Shown piece by piece: positions 28,901-44,794 of a stretch of 44,794 nt of DNA. The stretch covers positions 1 through 44,794 of the forward strand of contig JBBWZQ010000024.1 of assembly GCA_039649115.1 (NCBI GenBank), given 5' to 3'. The notes below the pieces were generated by a model. It ran no database searches. It was not told the origin of the DNA and worked only from the letters and a program-made list of their open reading frames with translations. Position numbers and translations under genes: made by a program. The stretch is from DATEJJ01 sp039649115 (GTDB lineage: Bacteria > Actinomycetota > Actinomycetes > Mycobacteriales > Micromonosporaceae). Position 1 is the first letter of the stretch. Every line of letters begins with the position of its first letter.

Positions 28901-31900
28901 CAACGGCAAGCTGGACCGGCGCGCGCTGCCGGCACCGGACTACGCCGCCGCCGCGGGCGCCGGACACCGGGCCCCACGCACCGGCACCGAGCAGGTGCTC
29001 GCCCGGATCTGGTCCGAGGTGCTCGGCGTGCCGCGGGTGGGTGTCGAGGACAACTTCTTCTCTCTCGGCGGCGACTCGATCCTGTCCATCCAGGTGGTCT
29101 CCCGGGCGCGGCAGCACGGGCTGGCGCTCAGCCCGCGGGACCTGTTCCGGCACCAGACGGTCGCCGCGCTCGCGGTGCACGCCGGCGGCGCGCCGGACCA
29201 GGCCGGCGATGCCGGGCGGCCCGAGCAGGGCGCCGTCACCGGAGCCGTGCCGCTGACCCCGATCCAGCACTGGTTCTTCGCCAGCGACCCGGGCGCCGTG
29301 GAGCGCTTCGACCAGTCGCTGACGCTGGAAGTCGGCGACGTGGACACCGCAGCGCTGCGGCTGGTGCTCGACGCCCTGCTGGCGCACCATGACGCGCTGC
29401 GCATGCGGTTCACCCGCGACTCGGCGGGCTGGCACCAGGAGAACCCGGGCGTGGCCGCCGCCGAGCCACTGTCGACGCACGATCTGTCCGATCTGGACGG
29501 TCCGGCTCAGGACGCCGCCGTCGAGGCGGTCACCGGCAAGCTGCGGGCCGGCTTCGACCTGCGGCACGGCCCGCTGTTGCGGGCGGCCCTGTTCGACCTC
29601 GGGCCGGACCGCCGGCGTGTGCTGTTCCTCGCGGCACACCACCTGGTGGTCGACGGGGTGTCCTGGCGGATCCTGCTGGAGGACCTGGTGAGCGGGTACC
29701 GGCAGGCGGTCGACGGCGAGCCGGTCCACTTCGGACCGAAGACGACGCCGTTTCGGGACTGGGCGCGGCAACTGGCCGGGTACGCCGAGGCCGGCGGCTT
29801 CGACGACGAACGCGAGTACTGGCGGAGCATCGGCGGCCCGGGTGCGCGGCCGCTGCCGGTGGACGGTACCGGCGCCAACACGGCCGGCGAGGCGCGCGCG
29901 GTGACCGTGGCGCTGGACGCCGCGCAGACCCGGGCACTGCTGCACGACGTGCCGGAGGTCTACCGCACGCAGGTCAACGACGTGCTGCTCGCGGCGCTGG
30001 CCCGGGTGCTGGGCCGGTGGACCGGGCAGGACCGGGTACTGGTCGACCTGGAGGGCCACGGTCGCGAGGAGTTGTTCGACGGGGTGGACCTGTCCCGTAC
30101 GGTGGGCTGGTTCACCACCATGTACCCGGTGGCGCTGGCGACCAGTGCCGAGGATCCGTGGGGCACGGCCATCAAGACCGTCAAGGAGCAACTGCGCTCG
30201 GTACCCCGGCGTGGCTTCGGCTACGGCGCCCTGCGCCACCTGGCCGGCGCGGACGGCCTCGACGGAAGTCGACCCGAGGTCAGCTTCAACTACCTCGGCC
30301 AGTTCGGCTGGCAGCGGCCGGGCGACGGGCTCTTCCGGGTCGCACCGGGCGGCCTCGACTCGCAGGTCGATCCGGCGGCCCGGCGCGCGCACCTGCTGGA
30401 CATCGTGGGCAGCGTCGAGGCTGGCCGGCTCGGCTTCACCTGGGTGTACTCGCGGGACCTGCACGACGAGGCGACGATCGTCGAGCTGGCGGAGCGCCTG
30501 CTCGGCGCGCTGCGGGACATCATCGTCCACTGTGCACAGCCGGGCGCGGGTGGCCGTACCCCCTCGGACTTCCCGCTCGCGGAGCTGGACCAGTCCACTG
30601 TGGATCAGCTGGTCGGCGACGGCCGCGACGTGGCGGACGTCTACCCGCTGACCCCGATGCAGGCTGGCATGGTGTTCCACGGGCTGTCCCAGGCCGACCA
30701 GGGCGTGTACTTCGAGCAGGTGACGTTCGTGCTGGCCGGCGTCGAGGACGCCCGGCTGCTCGGCGCCGCGTGGCAGCACGTGGTGGACCGCACGCCGGTG
30801 CTGCGCAGCCGGGTCGCCTGGGAGGGCGTGCCGCAGCCGCTCCAGGTGGTCGCGCGGCGGGCCACCGTGCCGGTCGGCTACCACGACTGGACTCCTCTGC
30901 CCGCCGCCGAGCGCGAGCAGGAGCTGGAGCGGCTGCTGGCCGCCGACCGCGACGCCGGCCTGGACCTGGCCGTCGCACCCCTGACGCGGGTGGCGCTGGC
31001 CCGCGTCTCGGCCACCGAGGTACGCGTGCTGTGGACGTTCCACCACGTGCTGCTGGACGGCTGGAGCGTGTTCCACGTGCTGTCCGACGTCTTCGCCAGC
31101 CACGCGGCGCTGGCCGCGGGCCGCGCGCCCGAGCTGGCCAGCCGGCCGGCGTTCCGCGAATACCTGGCGTGGCTCGCCGGCCGGGACCTGCCGGAGGCGG
31201 AGGCGCACTGGCGGCAGGTGCTGTCCGGGTTCGGCTGCGCCACGCCGCTGCCGTACGACCGGGCGCCGGCCCGGGCGCACGCCAGCCGGTCGGCGCTGTG
31301 GCACTCGGTGGCGCTGGACGAGGACGAGTCGGCCCGGCTCTACCAGGCGGCGCGGGCCCACCGGCTGACCCTCAACGCGGTGGTACAGGGCGCCTGGGGG
31401 CTGCTGCTGTCGCGGTACAGCGGCCAGCGCGACGTGTGCTTCGGCGCGACCGTCTCGGGCCGGCCGACCGACCTGCCCGGCGTCGACGAGATCACCGGCA
31501 TCTTCATCAACACCCTGCCGGTGCGCGTCGCCGTGGACGACCGGGCCGGGCTGGTGGACTGGCTGCGCGGCGTGCAGGCGGCGCAGGCGGAGGCGCGGCG
31601 CTTCGACTACGTGTCGCTGACCCAGTTGCCGGCGTGGGCCGGCCTGCCGGCCGGTGCCGCGCTCTTCGAGAGCCTGGTGGTCTTCGAGAACTATCCCATC
31701 AACACCGAGGCGGCCGCCTCGCACGGCCTGGCGCTGCGCGAGATGCGGGCAATCGAGCACACCAACTACCCGCTCAGCCTGGTGGTCGCGCCGGGGCAGC
31801 GGCTGTCGGTCGAACTCGGCTACGACCCGGACCTGTTCGACGCCGCCACGATCGAGCGGATCAGCGGGCACCTCCTGCAGGTACTGCGCGCGCTGCCCGC

Positions 31901-33815
31901 CGACCCCGACGCGGCGCCGGTGCCGCTGGGCCGTGTCGACGTGCTGACCCCGGCCGAACGCCGGCGCAGCCTCGGCGAGTGGAACGCCACCGACCGCGAG
32001 GTGCCGGCCGGTACCCTGGCCGGGCTGTTCGAGGCACAGGTGGAGCGGGACCCGGCCGCGGTGGCGCTGTACCGCGGCGCGGACCGGTTCAGCTTCGCCG
32101 AACTGGAGGTGCGGGCGAACCGGCTGGCGCACCTGCTGACCGGGTACGGCGCCGCACCGGAGCGGGTGGTGGCCCTCGCCCTGCCGCGATCGGTCGACAT
32201 CGTGGTGGCGCAGCTCGCGGCCGCCAAGACGGGCGCCGCGTTCCTGCCGGTCGATCCGGAGTACCCGCCGGCCCGCATCGCGTTCATGCTCCAGGACGCG
32301 ACACCGGTGGTGGTCGTGAGCACCGCCGGACTGGCCGGCCGGCTGCCGGTCGCCGGCACCGCGGCACCCGTGCTGGTGCTGGACGCGCCGGACACCATGG
32401 ACGCGCTGGCGGCGCAGCCCGCGGACCGGCCGGCCGGCCTCGTACCGCGGCTGGCGCACCCCGCATACGTCATCTACACCTCCGGTTCGACCGGGCAGCC
32501 CAAGGGCGTCGTGGTGTCGCACGCCGGGTTGGCCAGCTTCAGCGCGGCCGAGGTGGAACGGTACGGGGTGCGCCCGGGCGACCGGGTACTCCAGTTCTCC
32601 TCACCCAGCTTCGACGCCTCCATCCTGGAGTTGTGCATGTCGCTGCCGGTGGGTGCGGCGCTGGTGGTGCCGCCGCCCGGCCCGCTGCTCGGCGACCAGC
32701 TCGCCGAGGTGCTGGCCGGCCAGCGGGTCACCCACGCGCTGATCCCGCCGTCGGCACTGTCTACAGTGGAGGTGGATACCGCCGGCCCGTGGCTGCCGGA
32801 CTTCCGGTGCCTCATCGTCGGCGGCGAGGCGTGCCCGGCCGAGCTGGTGCAGCGCTGGGCCCCGAACCGGGACGTCATCAACTCGTACGGGCCGACCGAG
32901 TCCACCGTGGTGGCCACCTGGAGCGACCCGCTGCGCGCCGGGGCGCCCCCGCCGATCGGCCGGCCGATCCTCAACACCCGGGCCTACGTGCTGGACAGCG
33001 AGCTGCGACCGGTACCGGTGGGCGTCCTCGGCGAGCTGTACGTCGCCGGTACCGGCCTGGCGCGCGGGTACCTGCACCGGCCGGGGCTGACCGCGCAGCG
33101 CTTCGTGGCCAACCCGTTCGGCCCGCCGGGCGGCCGCATGTACCGCACCGGGGACCTGGTGCGGTGGCGCCCGGACGGCCAGTTGGACTTCGCCGGCCGG
33201 ATCGACGACCAGGTGAAGGTGCGCGGGCACCGGATCGAGCTGGGCGAGATCGAGGCCGCGCTGCTGGCCCACCCGGACGTGCGGGACGCCGTGGTCGCCG
33301 CCCGCGAGGAACAGCCGGGGGTACGGCGGCTGGTCGCCTACCTGGTCGCGGCGCCCGGCCGGCAACTGCCCGGCATGAGCGAACTGCGCCGGCTGCTCGG
33401 CTGGACGCTGCCCGACTACATGCTGCCCTCGGCCTACGTCGCGCTGGCCCAGTTGCCGTTGAGCCCCAACGGAAAGCTGGACCGCGCCGCGTTGCCGCAG
33501 CCGCCGGCGGCCCTGGCACAGACGCCGTTCACCGCGCCGGACGGCCCGGCGGAGCAGGTGCTGGCCGGCATCTGGTCGCAGGTGCTCGGTGTCGCGCGGG
33601 TCGGCGTGCACGACAACTTCTTCGAGCTGGGCGGTGACTCGCTGCGCAGCCTGCACATCGCGGCGCGGGCCAAGACGGCCTTCGGCGTCCGCATCACGCC
33701 CCGGGACGTGCTCGTGACGGCCACCGTCCGGGCGCTGGCGGAGCTGGTCGAGGAGCTGATCCTCACCGATCTGGAGCAAGCGGCAACCGGCGACGACACC
33801 TGCGACGAGGGATGA
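14451..33815 (+). CDS. Nonribosomal peptide synthetase 1, five modules (initiation module plus four extension modules)
   Basis: The product is about 6454 aa from ATG 14451; GTG 14427 is an alternative start, and the open frame upstream of that only overlaps the hydrolase gene. The domain order is half-C-A1-PCP1, C2-A2-PCP2-E2, C3-A3-PCP3-E3, C4-A4-PCP4-E4, C5-A5-PCP5. All five A domains keep the A3 loop (Y-T-S-G-S-T-G; H-T-S-G-S-T-G in A3), Y-G-P-T-E and the catalytic lysine in N-G-K-(L/V)-D-R. All PCPs keep the phosphopantetheine serine (S795, S1852, S3369, S4876, S6397). All complete C and E domains have H-H-x-x-x-D. There is no thioesterase, so the chain passes on to NRPS-2. A TTA leucine codon at residue 30 suggests bldA-dependent translation. 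The C-terminal tail after PCP5 is short and acidic, a likely docking segment. Confidence 0.97.
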   Translation: MTIDNAVIPGRTEALRSWRASLQDTAIGELPADRSRQRASAAHATHAFEVPAEVGAALLALVQRQGATLPDLAVAAVQIVLARYTGSADLAVATVVPQPDGGTRVLPLRAQLLDPLPFKDFLSYRRASTVAALEHPGVPFEQLVDELGRDLERTCVVGDLAAVPAAGMGLRLTGDRGRLAGALDYRTDVFAAETAHRLAASVCAVLSTVARDPSVALGDIDPLSAAQRDRLLVGCNDTGRAVAPALLPELFERAAARYPENPAVVFAGGSLSHARLDARANQLARFLIARGAGPERVVALLLPRSVELVVAQLAVAKAGAAFLPVDPAYPQARVAFMLADSAPVLVLTLSSLMPTLDYLADQAQAQPVVALDGRQTVAAVRRLSTRPVGDGERSAPLRPGHPAYVIYTSGSTGTPKGVVVSHAGLASFSDAEIEHYAVSPGDRVLQFSSPSFDASVLELCMSLPAGAALVAGGDGPLLGEPLVEVLEEFRVTHALIPPAALATIARGVARSGLPAFATVIVGGDACTAELVEAWAPGRRMINSYGPTEATVVSTWSEPLVAGQRPGIGRPIPNIRGYVLDRRLRPVPPGAPGELYVAGAGLARGYLHRPGLTATRFVANPYGAPGERMYRTGDLVRWNADWNLEFLGRADEQVKIRGFRIELGEIEAALARCPGVAEAAVAAREDRPGARRLVAYVVSEPGNPPQVAQMRRHLATTLPDYMVPQAFVTLPRLPLSPNGKLDRRALPAPDAPATASAGYQPPRTDAERAIAGIWAEVLGIPRVGRHDNFFELGGDSILSFRALTRLRGALGVHLPARALFDAQTVAGLAEALPTLPSNGNSQPIARVSRDGGLPLSAAQQRLWFLDDLTAGGTEYNTGVGLRLTGTLDIEALRAALAGLARRHESLRTTFDTIDGYGVQVVAPQGDVPLRLVDLSTVDDPGALDRVLAGELNTRFDLRRGPLARALLVRLGADEHVLLLSQHHIITDGWSVRVLVEELGDRYAAQVAGAGDAEPAPPPIQYADFAAWQRDQLSGAGLGEHLDYWRDKLAGAEVLHLPTDRPRPHLRTAAGAVHRRDLPADLVDRLARLGQARGATLFMVLAGAVQILLSRYSNQRDICVGTATTGRGHAELEDLVGFFVNTVVLRADVDEARGFADFLAGVRETVLEAFEHDAVPFDRLVEELAPERDPSRTPLVQAMVVLQSAMVPTRQVAGLRVTEHDLPRPSARFELVVEFLPRDDTLNLTIEYNTDLFDAGTVERLAGHLQTLLAGIAADPDRPLREVALLSAAERYELLEAWNDTAQAVPPVPLCELFEAQVAWAPDATAVVSGDVRLSYAELNRRANRLARLLIERGAGPERFVALAVPRGADMVVALIAVLKSGAGYLPVDLNYPAERITFMLRDAAPALLLSTVEVGGRLPAAVGEARLAIDGPDALRALAEYPDGNVTDAQRLRPLLPGHPAYVIYTSGSTGRPKGVVVAQQSVVDLAAWAAEDFGEPGLSRVVASTSLNFDVSVFEIFCPLMAGGQIEVVRDVLVLAETAPEEPAGASLISAVPSALSQVLAQGQVAVEADTVVLAGEALSSHAVREIRAALPGSQIANIYGPTEATVYATAWYSRDGDQDRTPPIGRPIANTRAYVLDAALRPVPPGVSGELYLGGRSLARGYLNRPGLTADRFIADPFGDRGARMYRTGDVVRRCADGQLEYLGRSDHQVKIRGFRIELGEVDAALLRHDAVAEAVTVARQEGSVHGRLVAYLVAAPGSTVDVPELRAFLGRLLPDYMVPAAFVVLDRLPLNPNGKLDRGALPAPDWTAGSTGYVAPRTHTERALARVWREVLGVARVGVQDNFFELGGDSILSIQVVSRARQAGLPVTSRDLLLHQNIGALAAVVAESLASRDAGAHPAAEQGPVCGEVPLTPIQHWFFQTHPVAPEHFNQWLMVDLAAGADPDALAGALAALARQHDALRMRYERAGAWRQDNGDLSVVPVLARHDLSTMDEAGQDAAMDELAAAVQAGFDLREGPLLKAVLFDLGAGRAPVLLLAVHHLVVDAVSWRILLEDLDAAYRQASAGQAVQLGQKTTSLREWSRRLAEHAAAGGLEQERAYWAGAVQDGDAAVPLDAEGANTAGSARAVTVRLDARTSTALLQEVPAAYRTQINDVLLSALGRVLRGWTGRDAVPVDLEGHGREEIFEGVDLSRTVGWFTTMFPVVLRIPDGDWGTVIKSVKEQVRAVPGRGLGYGALRHLDGAAPLSAPGAAGPGISFNYLGQLDGLAEGGGVCTGVRRELALSEAPAATRAHVLDIVGKVERRCLEFTWHYSGNLHQDGTIRARAEEMLRALREVVEHCTRPGAGGRTPSDFPLARLTQADVDRLVGTGTSTEDIYPLTPMQAGMVFHGLTQADQAVYFQQATFILAGVPEPELLGEAWQHVTDQTPALRTRVVWEAVDEPVQVVDRAVAVPVRYLDWTALPPDGRAGQLRRLLAADRDEGLDLRAAPLQRLVLARLPGDEVQVVWTFHHVLLDGWSVFGVLSDVFAAHAALAAGAPVRPAGRRPFRDYLTWLGDRDRLEAEKHWRAVLGDLTETTALPYDRPPVSAHRAQSGQRVEIVLPPDESDHIRRAARRHGLTVNTLAQGAWALLLSLYSGQRDVLFGSTVSGRPAELPGVESMVGMFINTLPTRVRIERHRDVVAWLRDLQGAQTRARRFDFLPLPSLQAWSGLAGAAGLFDSVLVVENYPINDEAAAEHGLRMRELGAIETTNYPLSLMLTTGARLSVTVGYDPALFDAATVERLAGYFRSLLAAVAGGMDGTVADLPVLDGAQRQQVLVEWNATDRETPAGTVPELFDAQAHRSPRAAALITDSGEVSYADLRARADALAGHLAGSGVTVEEPVAVLMERGVPLVVAELAILKAGGAYVPLDLRAPAARMRLLLAETGARVVVTDETWQATCREVHTGQTVVLDGAPAAPVDGPPAVAPHPDNLAYIMHTSGSTGRPKGVAVRHRDVVALAFDHRFRDAHRRTLLHSPQAFDASTYELWVPLLTGGQVVLAPPGDMDADVLRRMVVEHGVTGVFLTSGLFRLVAQEAPGCLAGAREVWTGGEVVPAAALRRVLAATPGLVVADVYGPTETTTYATQRNMTTAAEVPDVVPIGRPMDNVRVYVLDAGLRPVPVAIPGELYIAGAGLARGYHGRPGLTAERFLANPYGDPGDRMYRTGDVVRWSAEGELQFVGRADDQVKIRGFRIELGEIETALLRHPDVAEAVAVARREETGRTRLAGYLVPADRTRPPDPAALRQLLAASLPDYMVPSVFVTLDALPLNANGKVDRRALPAPEPDRQAAGYLAPRSDTERILAQILADVLQVPRVGVHDNFFELGGDSILSIQVVSRARRHELNLMPRDLFQSPTVAALAAIAVAAPAGPADRGPVTGEVTLTPIQRWFFQTQPDHPEHFNQSVFVDLTGTPRREPLRAAFGAVLVHHDALRTRCTPDAGGWRQDIADALDVDAVLSWHDLSDVDGDPRDAMARVAGEVHASLDLARGPLVKAVLFELGDGRRPVLFIAAHHLVVDGVSWRILLDDLDSAYRQADRGEPIDLGPRTTSFQDWADRLARHTAAGGFDGETGYWQAVTGAAQPAVPVDGEGSRTVGGMRSVVVRLDAEDTRALLQDVPEAYRTQVNDVLLSALGKVLRRWSGRERVLVDLEGHGRVDLFGGVDLSRTVGWFTTMFPVALGVEPDADWGDALKSVKEQLRAVPHEGIGYGALRYLAGADRLDGSQPQVSFNYLGQLDRPADPASLFHAVRGGLGGDASPAAARPHLLDVVGVVERRCLEFTWFYDEGVHTHATVRQLADELLGHLRAIVAHCALPGTGGRTPSDFPLARLDQSTVDELVGDGRSVEDIYPLTPMQAGMVFHSLVDASTTGAYFNQVRLRLSGVADPRALGDAWQRVVDANPVLRSAVVWQGVAEPVQVVRRAVRLPVAHHDWRECSDVERAGRLELLLAIDRARGVDLGIAPLMRLAVAALPGDEVLLVWSFHHVLLDGWSAAQVFAQVCEEYAAIRDGRSPVPVARRPFRDYLRWLDGRDQDEAERYWRGVLDGFSSPTALPYDRQPVEAHRAQSVQTHRVALSVERSARLRTVARRHGLTVNTLVQGAWAMTLSHFGGERDVAFGVTVSGRPADLSGVESMVGMFINTVPARVEVTGGARLAQWLGDLQVAQAQARRFDFVPLARLQAWAGCTLFDSIMVFENYPFDDESVTGHGLAIEEVADVEPTNYPLSVVVDPRERLRIAMGYDPALFDAGTVARLGGHLEMLLEQMATDLDRTLGSLSLLTPAQRAQVLEHWNATGHPLPAGTVASLFDAQVRRTPAAVAVTSGGDTLTYAELDARANRLAHRLLRLGLRAEQRVGILMERGTDLVVAVLATVKAGGAYLPLDVRAPVERMRLVLAEAGADLLLVDEAWARAGHCAHNGQTLVLPADVTGEPATSPDVRVHPDSLAYAEYTSGSTGTPKGVAVRHRDVVALAHDSRFDRAAHRRVLLHSPLAFDASTYELWVPLLRGGEVVVAPPGDLDTEALRRLVTGHGVTGLWLTSGLFRVVAQDAPDCLAGAGEVWTGGDVVSAAAVRRVLAACPGLVVVDGYGPTETTTFATSYAMPALDAVPDVVPIGRPIDNMRVYILDSRLRPVPPGAPGELYIAGAGVSRGYLDQPGLTAQRFVADPYGRPGGRMYTTGDVVRWSAGGVVQFVGRSDEQVKIRGFRIELGEVEAALAGCAGVAGVAVIAREDQPGVKRLVAYLVPEAGGTLDVAALRERLAGTLPDYLVPSAFVPLDALPLSRNGKLDRRALPAPDYAAAAGAGHRAPRTGTEQVLARIWSEVLGVPRVGVEDNFFSLGGDSILSIQVVSRARQHGLALSPRDLFRHQTVAALAVHAGGAPDQAGDAGRPEQGAVTGAVPLTPIQHWFFASDPGAVERFDQSLTLEVGDVDTAALRLVLDALLAHHDALRMRFTRDSAGWHQENPGVAAAEPLSTHDLSDLDGPAQDAAVEAVTGKLRAGFDLRHGPLLRAALFDLGPDRRRVLFLAAHHLVVDGVSWRILLEDLVSGYRQAVDGEPVHFGPKTTPFRDWARQLAGYAEAGGFDDEREYWRSIGGPGARPLPVDGTGANTAGEARAVTVALDAAQTRALLHDVPEVYRTQVNDVLLAALARVLGRWTGQDRVLVDLEGHGREELFDGVDLSRTVGWFTTMYPVALATSAEDPWGTAIKTVKEQLRSVPRRGFGYGALRHLAGADGLDGSRPEVSFNYLGQFGWQRPGDGLFRVAPGGLDSQVDPAARRAHLLDIVGSVEAGRLGFTWVYSRDLHDEATIVELAERLLGALRDIIVHCAQPGAGGRTPSDFPLAELDQSTVDQLVGDGRDVADVYPLTPMQAGMVFHGLSQADQGVYFEQVTFVLAGVEDARLLGAAWQHVVDRTPVLRSRVAWEGVPQPLQVVARRATVPVGYHDWTPLPAAEREQELERLLAADRDAGLDLAVAPLTRVALARVSATEVRVLWTFHHVLLDGWSVFHVLSDVFASHAALAAGRAPELASRPAFREYLAWLAGRDLPEAEAHWRQVLSGFGCATPLPYDRAPARAHASRSALWHSVALDEDESARLYQAARAHRLTLNAVVQGAWGLLLSRYSGQRDVCFGATVSGRPTDLPGVDEITGIFINTLPVRVAVDDRAGLVDWLRGVQAAQAEARRFDYVSLTQLPAWAGLPAGAALFESLVVFENYPINTEAAASHGLALREMRAIEHTNYPLSLVVAPGQRLSVELGYDPDLFDAATIERISGHLLQVLRALPADPDAAPVPLGRVDVLTPAERRRSLGEWNATDREVPAGTLAGLFEAQVERDPAAVALYRGADRFSFAELEVRANRLAHLLTGYGAAPERVVALALPRSVDIVVAQLAAAKTGAAFLPVDPEYPPARIAFMLQDATPVVVVSTAGLAGRLPVAGTAAPVLVLDAPDTMDALAAQPADRPAGLVPRLAHPAYVIYTSGSTGQPKGVVVSHAGLASFSAAEVERYGVRPGDRVLQFSSPSFDASILELCMSLPVGAALVVPPPGPLLGDQLAEVLAGQRVTHALIPPSALSTVEVDTAGPWLPDFRCLIVGGEACPAELVQRWAPNRDVINSYGPTESTVVATWSDPLRAGAPPPIGRPILNTRAYVLDSELRPVPVGVLGELYVAGTGLARGYLHRPGLTAQRFVANPFGPPGGRMYRTGDLVRWRPDGQLDFAGRIDDQVKVRGHRIELGEIEAALLAHPDVRDAVVAAREEQPGVRRLVAYLVAAPGRQLPGMSELRRLLGWTLPDYMLPSAYVALAQLPLSPNGKLDRAALPQPPAALAQTPFTAPDGPAEQVLAGIWSQVLGVARVGVHDNFFELGGDSLRSLHIAARAKTAFGVRITPRDVLVTATVRALAELVEELILTDLEQAATGDDTCDEG
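16990..21560 (+). other. NRPS-1 module 2: C2 (LCL), A2, PCP2, E2
   Basis: C2 opens L-P-L-S-A-A-Q-Q-R-L-W-F-L, the LCL type, with H981-H-I-I-T-D-G. The A2 pocket reads D-V-F-S-V-A-I-V-Y-K (motifs N-F-D-V-S-V-F-E, L-I-S-A-V-P-S, V-V-L-A-G-E, N-I-Y-G-P-T-E-A-T-V-Y); a small or cyclic aliphatic substrate is possible but not secure. The E2 active site is H2041-H-L-V-V-D-A-V-S-W-R, with V-G-W-F-T-T and F-N-Y-L-G present, so residue 2 should be D. Confidence 0.85.
21570..26090 (+). other. NRPS-1 module 3: C3 (DCL), A3, PCP3, E3; branched-chain residue
   Basis: C3 opens Y-P-L-T-P-M-Q-A-G-M-V-F-H (DCL type), with H2511-H-V-L-L-D-G. The A3 pocket reads D-A-Y-F-W-G-V-T-Y-K, close to the valine/isoleucine group of codes. 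The PCP3 serine is at 24555. E3 keeps H3552-H-L-V-V-D-G-V-S-W-R and the other E motifs, predicting a D-residue. A3 has H-T-S-G-S-T-G where most A domains have Y-T-S-G-S-T-G. Confidence 0.85.
26100..30630 (+). other. NRPS-1 module 4: C4 (DCL), A4, PCP4, E4; valine
   Basis: The A4 pocket reads D-A-Y-W-W-G-G-T-F-K, a classic valine code (motifs F-D-A-S-T-Y-E, G-L-W-L-T-S, V-W-T-G-G, D-G-Y-G-P-T-E-T-T-T-F). C4 is the DCL type (H4021-H-V-L-L-D-G), matching the D-residue from module 3. PCP4 has F-F-S-L-G-G-D-S, with serine 4876. E4 (H5063-H-L-V-V-D-G-V-S-W-R) predicts D-valine. Confidence 0.88.
30635..33815 (+). other. NRPS-1 module 5: C5 (DCL), A5, PCP5; same substrate as module 1
   Basis: C5 is the DCL type (H5531-H-V-L-L-D-G), matching the upstream E4. 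The A5 pocket reads D-A-L-L-I-G-S-V-V-K, identical at all ten positions to A1, and the surrounding sequence (F-D-A-S-I-L-E-L-C-M-S-L-P) is also near identical. PCP5 differs from the E-linked carriers: G-G-D-S-L-R-S-L-H-I-A-A-R. The protein then ends with an acidic tail rather than an E or TE domain, so residue 5 is L. Confidence 0.85.
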
Positions 33816-33826
33816 GGAGACGACAG

Positions 33827-44794
<10,968 letters not shown>

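Overview
The window is very GC-rich, uses GTG as well as ATG starts, and carries actinobacterial families (CGNR regulator, Tat-exported protein, CHRD protein, multimodular NRPS). It is chromosomal DNA of a filamentous actinomycete, perhaps Micromonosporaceae; that family-level guess rests on overall style, not on a marker gene. No rRNA, tRNA, CRISPR array or insertion sequence was seen.

Left part (1-12632): ordinary chromosomal genes. A secreted alpha/beta hydrolase (cut by the left edge) and a secreted two-CHRD-domain protein lie on the minus strand. Next come a large membrane hybrid histidine kinase with three PAS domains, a decayed LuxR-type HTH fragment, and a VOC protein. A minus-strand arsR-VOC pair and a plus-strand PRC-barrel-like gene diverge from a perfect 22-bp palindrome. 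A convergent terminator separates these from a Tat-exported DUF7405-like protein. An MFS transporter and a CGNR regulator diverge across two spaced inverted repeats. A minus-strand pair (small hypothetical plus SRPBCC protein) ends the block.

Right part (12633-44794): the 5' end of a nonribosomal peptide gene cluster, all on the plus strand. A non-coding leader with a 14-bp palindrome precedes a stand-alone serine beta-lactamase-fold protein, a candidate penicillin-binding-protein-type offloading enzyme. Two giant NRPS genes follow. NRPS-1 (14451-33815) reads [half C]-A-PCP / C-A-PCP-E / C-A-PCP-E / C-A-PCP-E / C-A-PCP. NRPS-2 (33827 to beyond the window) reads C-A-PCP-E / C-A-PCP / C-A-PCP... 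Eight modules are visible. Pocket residues read by eye suggest hydrophobic X - D-aa2 - D-Val/Ile - D-Val - the same X - D-basic - Thr - basic. Condensation-domain type (LCL or DCL) agrees with the presence or absence of an upstream E domain at every junction. The end of NRPS-2, the offloading arrangement and any tailoring, transport or MbtH genes lie to the right of the window.

Regulation visible in the sequence includes one in-frame TTA (bldA-type) leucine codon near the 5' end of each NRPS gene, a hairpin between the beta-lactamase-like gene and NRPS-1, and operator-like palindromes at three promoter regions.
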